From Lumnitzera littorea (taxonomy: Eukaryota > Streptophyta > Magnoliopsida > Myrtales > Combretaceae), in contig JAMXBB010000011.1 in assembly GCA_024138015.1 (NCBI GenBank), forward strand, positions 66,664,308 through 66,728,307: 64,000 bases of DNA, in the 5' to 3' direction. The notes beneath the pieces were generated by a model, which searched no databases, was not told the DNA's origin, and worked only from the letters and a program-made list of their open reading frames with translations. The translations under genes and the position numbers were made by a program. How positions within the stretch are numbered: the stretch's first letter is position 1; each line of letters opens with the position of its first letter. Of the stretch, positions 13,401 through 24,600 are shown piece after piece.

Positions 13401-13980
13401 ACATGGGGTGGGGGGGAGGGGGCGATTCCCACATACATTGGTTATTAATATTGCATACCAAGCCCTAAAAACCTTTTAATTTCATTATATTTCAATTAAT
13501 TCTATTTACAATTTCTTTTTTGGCTTTTTACACTATTAATGTTGAGTTTTAAATTCATCACATTATTAGTGAGATAGTTAAAGAATTTACTTATGGGTTT
13601 GTAACTTTTTGCTCATATAAACTGTAATGTAGTAAGAAAAATAATATATAGTTAGAAGTGATAAATCTCATATTTTTAATTGAAATCTCTAACTTGAAAC
13701 AAAAAAAAAAAAAAAAAGATTTCTATAACAAAATGCAAATATGAAAGAATATATAATATGTTTCATGCTTGGGTTTAGTAGCTTGATACAATTTTAAACG
13801 GGTTTAGATAGGTCTAACTCGTTTGTGTCTAGAATTAATTTTTTCTTTACACAAATCTGTTTAAATCATGTCGTGTTATATTCCGATTTCGTACGTCACG
13901 TCTTGAATTGTCAGCCTTATCTTAAACATGAGGACAACTCGAACATGACAAGTGCTTATATATAAATGTTAGTATATCAT
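10494..13980. mobile_element. Possible degenerate element bounded by a 57-bp direct repeat
   Basis: Bases 10494-10550 and 13924-13980 are clearly related, in the same orientation (AAACATGA-GACAACT-GAA shared start, TATATCAT/TGTATCAT end). Just inside lie TAGGGTTGGCA at 10858 and, inverted, TGTCAGCCTTA near 13908-13918, which resemble hAT-type terminal motifs. AACCCATTTAATAA-type runs near 10970-11015 also resemble plant transposon ends. I could find neither a clean 8-bp target duplication nor a transposase, so the classification is weak. Confidence 0.25.
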
Positions 13981-15370
13981 ATTGTATTGTCTGAACATTT
14001 TGTTTTTTTTTTTTATTAGATACCATTGCAATTGGAGAGAGTGGTAAATTAAATTTGATATATCTTGTTAGGAGGTTAGTATTAACAATTTACACCGTTG
14101 GCTAACAAAAACCTGGGTATACTGTCTAAACTAAGTTAAAGATAAAAATATCAACTTCACTTTCCAATAAAAAGAAATACACCAATTCGATAATCTAGAA
14201 TCTCAATGCATAAGTTTAATTAAAAATATAAATCACAATTTTTATCATAGAAAAAAAAATTTAATGCAAAATTATAAGATTGGCAGAAAAAATAATCAAT
14301 TATAATTTTTATTAGGATTTTGAAAATATGCTACTTCAAATTTACTTTGATTTAAAAACTTTGGAAATACTTGGATAGTTTGAATAGTTATTAAATTACT
14401 AAAATAGTACTTGATGTATATACAAATCCGATTTTATGGATTTGTTGTGGGAATATATTCTTTTTTCTCTATTAATATATCATGGTATGCTCTCGGCATA
14501 TTCTTGATATGTCCTACTTATGTTCTAAGTCCTAACTATGTCCCGAATCTTTTCTCTCTTTTCATTTTTATTTATTTTAATTCATTAAACAGGAGATTAT
14601 ATCCTCCTTTCAACTCCTAGAGACAAGAACACATGGAACATAGCTCGCACGAAACAAACTAGGGAATGTTCGATGATGCTTAAAAAGATTACCAACACTC
14701 GAAACATGGAACGTTTGCTCGTGCTTTTCATCTCCATGCCTAAATTTCTACGACAAAATCCATTCATCTGAACTTCTGACCAAAGAATAAAACAGAGCGC
14801 TATCCACCAAAAATACTTCTCAAGAACTCATCCGTATATAGGAACTAAACCCATGGCACAAACGGCACCATACATGAATGGTGATATAATATGAATGTAA
14901 AAGAGAGTAAAAGAGTTAAGTTTATATACGGATTATACAAATTCATTATAATATTTATTTAAGTTTGAATTAATTCTAGTTGAGGTGAGTTAGAGTTATA
15001 CAAAGAGTTTATCGAGTTAACGATTTTAGCTTTATAATATTAATTTGTCGAGCTTGAAAATTTATATAGTTTTACTCAAATTTTAATGGTAGTAGAGTTT
15101 GAATATTAAATTAAAATTATATATTAAGATTAAGCCACTTTGATTGCATCTAATTGAACTTATTGAGTGTAACTTACAATCCTCTTAAATTTTGAAAATT
15201 TAAATTAAGCTTAATTTCGAATTCTACCCTCCACCTCTCGGCGTAACTTGTTTTAAATTGAGCCGTGAAAGTTTCCATTTCTTACACTCGCCGGTGTCTG
15301 GTCTCTTCCCTTCAAACGAGGCCTGTTACTTTTCTCTCCAAAAGCATATATTTTCTGTTTAAAACCCAAA
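11020..15370. other. AT-rich intergenic repeat debris, no gene seen
   Basis: I see no coding sequence in this stretch. It holds homopolymer runs (T-rich at 11350-11366, A-rich at 13699-13716), and a block at 12750-12890 in which GTGATCCT recurs several times. A sequence at 12000-13330 reads like the LTR or untranslated part of an unidentified retroelement. From 14000 to 15370 it is plain AT-rich upstream DNA of the MBD9 gene. Confidence 0.4.
13405..13422 (+). other. G-run cluster with G-quadruplex potential
   Basis: Three G runs of four, seven and five bases are separated by single T and A. This allows four G3 tracts with short loops. It stands out sharply from the AT-rich surroundings, but no function is implied. 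Confidence 0.4.
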
Positions 15371-15403
15371 CTCAAAACTTAAAAAAAATAAATAAATAAA
15401 AAG

Positions 15404-15411
15404 TATAAATA
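15404..15411 (+). promoter_or_regulatory. Candidate TATA box of the MBD9 gene
   Basis: TATAAATA lies about 200 bases upstream of the chosen start codon, inside a duplicated A/T-rich block (AAATAAATAAATAAAAAGTA occurs at about 15387 and again at about 15419). Spacing suits a transcription start near 15435-15445. The simple-sequence setting makes chance occurrence possible. Confidence 0.4.
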
Positions 15412-15524
15412 ACAGAAAATAAATAAATAAAAAGTAATATAAAATCCAATCTTTTGTGTTTGTTAAGGTATTTCCATTTCTGAAAAGATGAAATTTTAAT
15501 TTGCCAAAATCTGCATAGGCAATA

Positions 15525-15639
15525 ATGTTAACCTCTTCACTCCTGATACAAATACATGTTCTCAGTCACGATTGTACACGCAGAGCTCCGGACTAAACAA
15601 CAACATGAACTCTTCCGATTCCTCTTCCAAACACGATGA
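15525..15639 (+). other. Two upstream ATG reading frames in the probable MBD9 leader
   Basis: An ATG at 15525 opens a 23-codon frame that stops at 15594-15596, just before the main ATG at 15605. A second ATG at 15556 opens a 27-codon frame that ends at 15639, overlapping the main start out of frame. If transcription starts upstream of both, scanning ribosomes would meet them first, which could lower MBD9 translation. The true transcription start is unknown. Confidence 0.35.
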
Positions 15640-18600
15640 CTTATCTCAATCCAAACCCCAACCTGAGTCCAGTCGCTCCTCTCCCTTTCCGATAGATCTC
15701 AACGAGATCCCTTCTTCTTCCGACTCATTTGATATTGTCCGCTCCATCCATGATGATGCTCTTAATCATTTGTCTCCTCCACGTGCTCTCATTTCCCCTC
15801 CTTCTTTACCCACAACTACTTCCTCTTCTTCTTGTGGTGCGTGTGGACTCCCGGAAGACCATGCGCCTTCTGGATTAGGACATGTAGTCGTTTGTGATGG
15901 GTGCGAGCGAGGGTTTCACTTAGCTTGTGCTGGGATTATGGACTTGGGCATCGAGGATTGGGTTTGTGGAGAGTGTGAGAAGAGAGGTGTGAAGAGTCAG
16001 GGCTGGCCCTTAGGGTTTAAGACTAAGAAGAAGCGCGTGTTGGATATGAATGCTTCGCCACCGAGTGATGGCGATGGGGATGCTGATGGGAGCGAAAGAT
16101 GTGTCGAGTTGAGGTATTATTTTGCCATTTGTTGGGATAGAATGTGTCAAGTTTTGATTTTTATTATGTGGAATTTTCTTGAAATTTTTGCCGTATTTTT
16201 TCATGTTACGTAGTTTTGTTGTTAAAAATTTTTGTTGATTCAAGCCGTTCTTTTTGTTGAATGAGATTCAGGCATAATGTGTGTGGGATAGTGTTTCAAT
16301 TCATAGCTTTGATGGAAGTGTATGATTTTTGTTAGCAAATGTAGCTTGGTGTTTCAGAAATGGTAAATATTGATGGCCTAGTATGTTGGTGGTGTAAAGA
16401 GTGGTTTTTGTGGAAATGCCATTAGGCTAAGATTAAACAGATTGGAATTTGGACTTTGATGAGTGTTAGAAGTAACTATATGATTGTTAAATAAACAAGG
16501 AAAGGATGATGTATGTTTTATTAATCTTTTGGTCTATGGAAGATCATCGAGAAATGCCTACGGTATCTTTGTTTCTTAGAAAATGGATATAGAAATAAGT
16601 TTACTTATTCTGTTCCTATTGCAGCTTCGGCCATTTGCCGCTTTCCATATATCACCTACCCAACATTAGAAAAATGCCAGCTGTTGATTTCTTTTTCCAT
16701 TCAACCGATGAAGTCTTTCAGCTACTTTTAGGTTTTGTTTTCACAAGTTGCTGTTGTGTTTGGAAATTTACAAACTGACCTGTACCTTTGTCGGTGTGAT
16801 CTTTTAAGTTAAAGGTGGTAGTGATAAGCAATCACTGACTGTTGTTGCTAATTGATCTTTATATGGATAAGCTTTCATGTAATATATGTTTGGCCTTCCA
16901 GCAATCTAAGACTTGACTTTACTGAGTTAGTTGTTTTGTTCTAGTGAGACCTTGCCTGTGACACATATTATCCATTTTGTTATTGTTTTACCTTAGATCC
17001 TTAATGTGTGTGGCATGGGGAAATTAGGTATGATATATCTTGTACTTTATGACTCTGAAATCCTGAATTCTTGCTTTCATTAGAGCTATTATACTGCTCC
17101 TTTCATTGCTTTTTAAGCAAGGACAGTAGTGATACTATGTGAATTCTTACCTGTTTTACCTGAAGTTTCTCAATGAAGCTAACATGCCATTGAAGTTCGT
17201 TTCAGTCCCAACATTTGCTAGTTGTGTGCCAAAATTGTGGAGTCAAGGAGCTAGATTAATTTTTATCAGTACCCTCCCTATTTTCATAGAAATCTTAAGT
17301 TGGAAGTTGCATTCTTTTTGGGCCAACATTAAGAAGTTGCATTGAAATTGTAGCTCATCAAGAGAATTTGTAATGCTGCGGCCAGGCCTAATAGCTAACT
17401 TGAAGGACCTTATAGCAAAGGTAGTTCACTCTTCCACTAAGATGTTGGAGTGAGAGTCTTATAGCATGGGCAGACCAGTAGTTTCAATGTTAAGAAATGT
17501 CATTCTTAGATACCTATGGAAGTCCATTCGATGGTGGCACCCTTCCAAATGTTGCAGTTGATAACTTTTTTCTTCCTTGAACCAAAAATGCGAATGAAGC
17601 TTATTGGGCTGGCAGTGGCATGAGCTTTCTCTTTTCAGTTTTCTCTAAGTGTTGGTAAGTTCACATTTGATCTTGAGGAAAATGCATCCTTCAGGAAATT
17701 ATATATACACACAAATATGCTCCTGTTGCCAGTGAAGGCAATTAATAGTGACTTGGTTGATTATCTATGACTACCCCTTATTGCTCTATTGAGTGAAAGA
17801 AGATAACAATTGAAAAACTTTCCCTATGGGATATTCTTAATCTTATGATTCTACTCAACAATTATATGCTGTGCTTAATGCCTATGTGTTTCCACACTAT
17901 TCATGGAAATGCATTCCTTAAATTTATGCCATGAGAAAGAGCATTGAGCATTCACCATAATCACTATTGGGCTAATATAACTTGTATTCCCAATCCTCCT
18001 AGTGCATGCAAAGTAAATACCATTATAACAAGAAAGACCTTTCAACAGCTAAGCCATGACATTTTTGACTTGTTGCATGTTCCATCTACTGAAATATAAA
18101 AATAAATACCATTTAACTAATATATAAAATACTAGACTGACATGTTGCGTGGGTGCTTGTGTGTATACATATATACAGGTATCTATAGTTACACATTTAT
18201 TTAGTTGGCTGCATTTGAACAGAAACTTCATATGATACTAGAATGAGAGAATTTGTGATTTTAAATTTGTGTTTCATGTAATGAGCCCTGTGACATGTTG
18301 GCTATCACATGAGGGGCTATCTTAAATTATAAAAATATGCTTAAATTTAAAATTTTAAGTTTTTAGATGAGTTGATTTTGTAAACTAGACTATCACTTGA
18401 TGCTATTCTTCCCTTTGGAAGACCTGATATATGTCCTATTACCCACCGGAAAAAGGAAGTCCCATTAGATCATCATATCTGGCAAATGAATGGGCATATT
18501 TTTAGGAGAAATCTCAGTGCCATCTTCCAACTTCTACTTTTTTGGAACATGTGCTACATCATTTGTCCTTCCTTTAATTTCTTTTGGCTTTTGTGATGGA

Positions 18601-21600
18601 GTTCCTGATACAAATGCTGAATATAGAGATGCTATTTTCTGAAATGATAAACAGAAAAATGAAAGAGGGTAGTTGGTTTTCTTGCTCTTCAATAACATAA
18701 CTTGTTGGCCAAATTTCTAATTTAAGAAAGGTGTAAAAATCAGGGCAGTCCAGAAATTGAACAGCTAGGGTGAGGATGATGTGAATGACTTATTGTATAA
18801 GTGCTTTATGTGAGTCCTCCAAGTAGATGCTGGATAAATTGAGACGTTTCTTGTAAGGAAGTTATAAATCATATAGAAAATGCTATCTACCTATGTTTCC
18901 ATTAATGTCCCTGGTTTTCAGTAATAACCATTGTAACGAATCATCTTTCTGTGATTGTGTGCACAGAAACGTGTTGGAAGAACTTCTTTGAATAAGTCAG
19001 TTGAGGGAAAGCATATGCTAATTTCTATGGAAGGACTAAGTTTTGAATGTTTTTGTTTTTGGGATGACGACTCTTGGATAGTTTAAGTCAAGAATGAATA
19101 ATGAATAAATCCATGACTGTTGTTTATGATTTCAATAGGTATAGACTGTGAACTGTCCTAATTGTAAATAGTCAGGCTTTTTCTTGGTAGCATGGGCTAA
19201 TGGCTTTTCATGATAAGTTGATAATATCTCTGGTTGTTGTTGCACCTTTTGTTGGAATGGCTTTGCTGTTTTGACCTTAAAGAGCTATTTGGCCTCTGGC
19301 CAGGTTCTTTTAGTGGTGATTGTATAAACCTGATTTCAGATTTTTTGTCTCCCATGTGGAGGCAGATCCCTTCTGCTTTTTTATCCAGTCTCCTATTACC
19401 TGATGTGCATCATTTTTGCTTCATGCAAATTTATTTCAGTCTTTTTTGTTGTATACCGCCTTAAGATATATATTTTTTTTAAATGTTATTGAATACACCT
19501 TGTCTTAATAATTAAAGGATCTGGAAGTAATTTTTTCTCTTAATGGTGATGATGTTTCAGTTGCTCTCTATCACATATTTGATAAGATGTAGTTGACACT
19601 GTTAATTGTTTATTATTTCAGAAAACACAGTTTTGGCGATAATGCTTTGGGCAAAAACCCATTTGATGCCCTGGCAAGACATTATAATTTTCCATCTTCA
19701 GGAAAAGGCTTTGACCTGGAAAAGGTTGTGGGTTTTCTGAACCATCCCATGGGATTCAGCTATGAACACAATCGACACAATGTGCAATCGGGATTTAGAA
19801 ATTTTGAAGTTAATCTGGGTTTTCCAGTAGGAAATCTGAGTAGTAAGAATTTGGCAATTGGATTATCTCCTAGGAACCCAAGTGATGTATTTTTGCAGGC
19901 TCTTAGGGAATTTATTTCTCAGAGGCATGGTGTACTTGATCATGGTTGGCATGTGGAGTTTAAGCAATCCATGAGCAACTGTGGAATAGAGGCAGTTTAT
20001 TGTGCACCAAATGGAATGAAGTTTGAGTCAATGTCTGAGGTTGCTTCTTATCTTGGCTTGGGGTCAAACCATGTACTTGGTGAAAACACAATTAATAGAG
20101 AGGGACTGGTCTTGCAGGGTAAATTTCACCTTCCTAGAAAAAGAAAGTACTCATCTAGATCTTCGGGGACTAATGGTTTCTCTGAAAGCAGGGGACATCC
20201 TACACAAGCTTTTCGGAAAGCTATTTCCTCTGATAATCACTGTACAGAAGTTATTGTTAGTAATGGAGACAATGTGAACGCCACAGAGTCTTGTTCAGAG
20301 GAAAATCCTTGCTTGCAGGTTCAGCAATCTTATGTAAGTAGTCTTACATTATATACTGATTTTGTTTTTGTGGCTGTAAGGTTTGAACTTCCTGATATCA
20401 AGCATTTCTACCATTGTGCAACTGTCTTTGAGTAGTAGTACTGCTTCACTTGAAAAGGAGTCTCTTAATTTGAAAATAAATAGAGTGTATGTGCTGGATA
20501 GCTTGTTTTGGTTGGTTGATTTTTTCTACTTGCCTTTTCCAGGAAGGATTACCTTTGCAGTTTGAGGATTTTTTCCTTCTTTCTTTGGGAGAAATTGATT
20601 TGAGGCCATCTTGTCATGAAAAACATCAAATTTGCCCAGTAGGCTACAGGTCTTGTTGGCACGATAAAGTTACTGGGTCACTCTTTTTCTGCGAGGTCTC
20701 AGATGGGGGTGATCTTGGACCTGTTTTCAAAATCAGAAGATGTTCATGCTCTTCAGTACCTTTACCTAATAGATCAACTATTATCTTTAGAAAAGAGCCA
20801 GATCAAAATTCTGCCCTAAGTGTGGAAGAAAGCTGCAACGTAGTTTATTCTGGTATGGACAATGAGGAGTGTATCCAGATGATGCTTGCTGATCCCATCC
20901 CACCACAGGGAAATGAAATTCTAAGTAGCTATGAAGGGTCTTTAAGTACTGCATGTGATATCATGATCAATGGCACACACTCAGAAGCTGGTTCAGTTTC
21001 TGCATATCATGACTATGATTTCAGAGACGCTATTGGTGAGATTTGTATTGAGGAGAAGTCCTCATCCTTAGCCTGGATGAAACTGTCGCAGGAATTTGTC
21101 AATGCATTTGTTGACATTTATGGCAAGAATGCCCCTGTTAAGCTGTACTGCAGGCATGTAAAGCATGAAACAATGACACTGAGCCGGGATACGAGGGATG
21201 AAAAATCTAGATCACATTCTGAGGTTTTGATGAAATATTGCGGTTCACCATACATGCTGGGCTTGACATTAAATGACAGCAAAACTGACTTATCCATTGA
21301 TGTCCTGAAAAGTTGGTTAGGCCAGGACAGATTTGGACTGGACAGTGAGTTTGTGCAAGAAATCATAGAACACCTTCCTGGTGTCAAAGACTGTTCCCGA
21401 TATGAACTTTTGCACAGCAGAAGTAATTATTCTGAACTTTTTACTGTTGGAAGTGGGAAGTTGATTAAAAGAAAAGACACAGTTGAAATCTGGGATAAAG
21501 AAATAGTAGACCAGCAAACTAGCCTTGATGAAACACGTGAAAAATGTATTCCTCCTGGGACGCTGTTGTGCTCCAAGTTTTCATCTGAGCTTGTTGGAGA

Positions 21601-24600
21601 TTATTACCAGGTAAATAGATTAATATGGTAATTTTTCGTCACTCCACAGTGCCATATATAACTCCTGGATATATCGATGCTCTATTTCTTTTGATAGGCT
21701 TTGCATCTCTTCTAACTTATTGCAGGTGTGGGAGGTGTTACGGCGATTTCATGAAATTTTAGGTCTGAAAGAGCCCCTCCCTCTGAATGAACTTGAGGAT
21801 GCAATTGTTGATCCATGTTCAGACTATGTACATTGTGTAGGGAATTTTGAACCTGAAGCTCAAAGAAGCCAGGTTTCTAGTATGAACTCTCTAGACTGTG
21901 GGGATGACCGTATTTCATCCTCTAGCAATGCATCGAGTTCAGGAGTTGGGGAGGATAGTACATGTCACTTTCTAAGGTTGGAGAAAGAAGTAGTGACATC
22001 ATTGGCCACAAGTGTATCTGGCACAAACAGCAGATGCTTTGGTGTGACTTTGACTGTTGTTCACAGCTTGCTACTTGGAGTGCTTATAGGAGAGCTACAA
22101 TCCAAGGTTGCTGCACTTGTAGATCCAAATTTTGATACTGGTGATTTTAAACCAAAGAGAGGAAGGAAGAAAGATGTAGATAGTTCAGTACTTGCAAAAA
22201 GAATGAAACTGAACCTGCTTCCTATTAATGAATTGAGTTGGCCAGAATTAGCTCGGAGGTACATATTAGCAACGCTGTCCATGAATGGTAGCTCTGATTT
22301 TTCTGATGAGAGTCGTAAAGTATTTCGTTGCTTGCAAGGTGATGGTGGGGTAATTTGTGGCTCAGTCACGGGTATAGCTGGGATAGAAGCAGATGCTCTT
22401 GTAAGATACAGTCTTTTCTTCTTTGGAGCTTTAAATGTTTAACTTAAAAAGACATATCTATATACATTTTATGGTATGCAGGTTTTGGTGTAAATTGATG
22501 TGTTCATTTTCATTTTTACAATTGGAATAAAAAGACTGAAAATGGTTACAAGAGATAAGAGTCAATCTCCCAGGATAACTAATTGATAGTCTACTTTCAA
22601 GGACATACAAAAAAGAAAAAAAAAAGTTCTAATCAATCCTAGGAGTAACAAACATATCTTACTACGATACACATATTGAGCTACGTCCAACACTCCCCCC
22701 CCAAGCTGGCTTGTAATATCACCCAATGACATCTAGTTCACTAGATAATGAAATTGAGGCTTGTGTAGATCCTTAGTGAGAACGGCTGCTGTTTGTTTCT
22801 TTGTTGGGACAGAGCATAGGGAAATCATGTGATTCTTAACATTCCCTTTGATATTGTTTGTTAATTTCCTCATGCTTCATCCTATTGTGCATGACCAGGT
22901 TGTATGCAATGGCAATTGAGACTATTAACAGAATAGAGCATAGCAGGTTTTATCTCTGCAAATTTCAACTCCTTCATCAAAGCTCCTATCCACAAAACCT
23001 CACAATTCCAAGTACCATAGATCTAAACTAGCTGCAGTCTAATTCTAGCAACTGCATTTTGCTTCTTGCTTCTCCAAGTTATTGGATTACCTTCAATATA
23101 TGTACAATAGCTAGGTGTCAATCTTCGATCAGTTACACGCTCTCTACCCAATCTTTGTCTCAAATGCTTCATTCTTTAGGTGGCCTTGCTTCTTTAACAA
23201 TAATCCTTTCCAGGGCTCCCCCTTAAGACATCTAAAGATTTTATAAACTGCTTCGAAGTGTTGCTTTCTGGGTGAGTGCATAAATTGACTGACTGTTCAC
23301 TGCAATTTCTATGTTTGGTTGTGTTCATGATAGGTAGATCAATGCTGAAACTAAATTGATACTTTCCCATATTATCAACCTTCTCTGGCTGTACATGCTC
23401 TACCAGAACATTTGGATCCACTGGGGTGTTTTTTAAGTTCATCCCTACCATGGAGGTTTGTTAAAGAAGATCAAGTGCATACTTTTGTTGAGTCACAAGA
23501 ATACTATCCCTCATCCTGGCAAACTCCATCTGTAAGGATTACCTTAGAGCAGTGCACTCCAATCCTTTAAAGTCGATTTACCCTGAAAAAACAATCCTTC
23601 TAGTCAAAAGTTGTTTTGATTTTTCTCTTCAAACTTTTCAGTTCACCCTCATTATTGCCTGTAAGAATAATGTAGTCAATGTAGACTGTGAAAAATGGAA
23701 ATTTCCTGCTAGTAATATGTTTGTAGAAGGGTGTATGGTCTGAGTTGCTCTGTGCATACCTGAAGTCCATCACAGTTGTATCAAATCGCTTGAACCAAGT
23801 ATGAGGTGGAGGTCTTGTGGGAGCTTCCTCAACTTCAATCCCATCATATGCTCTCCCTTAAAACTTGGAGGTAAGCATAAGCTGTTAAGAAGGTGGTGGT
23901 TTTTTTTTACATCCAATTGATGTAAAGATTGATTAAAATTCACAGCAAGAGAGGACAAAACTCAAATAAAATCTAGCTTGACCACAATTGCAAAAGTATC
24001 TTCGAAATTAACTCCATGAGTTTGAGCAACTCCCTTTAACCTGGCTCTTTATTGCCCAACACTTTTACTGGGCTTACATCTGATGTTAATCATCCTTTTT
24101 CACCCCACCTGCTTATGTACACGAACAGTTTCCCTTGCATAACTTTTCATTAGGGCATGTAATCCTTCCTAACCATGGCCTTCCATTGTGGATGCCGTAA
24201 TGCTTTCTCAATGTTTTTAGGCACAAGTAAGTTATAAATTTTGATGCAAATGCTTTGTGCTTGCTAGACAAATTCTTATAAGATAGAATATTAGCAGGAG
24301 GATGTTGAGTACATTGGCATACTCCTTTCCGAAGAGCTATAGCATCATTATAGGAAGGAACACGGGTATCATTCAAAGAATAGGAGCTAGAGTTGAGAAT
24401 GACTTTCTGGTTGAGCCATCAGGGAGTTCAGATTGTACATTCTCAGAAACAACTTGCTAATCTACTTTTCTTTCATAATTCTTCCTGTGATTAACATGCT
24501 TCTCTTGTTATCTGAGCTGCATTTCACTTCTTGGTTTTGAACAAGTAATCATTGATTCACCATCTTTAGGACTTATTTTCCTGATCAGCTTGCTTCACGA

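Noticed and set aside
15572..15604. Extension of MBD9 exon 1 upstream to 15572
   Set aside because: The frame is open there but begins with TTG, not ATG. The first in-frame ATG is at 15605.
17139..17345. 68-codon open frame in MBD9 intron 1
   Set aside because: Short, no homology recognised, and located in ordinary T-rich intron sequence.
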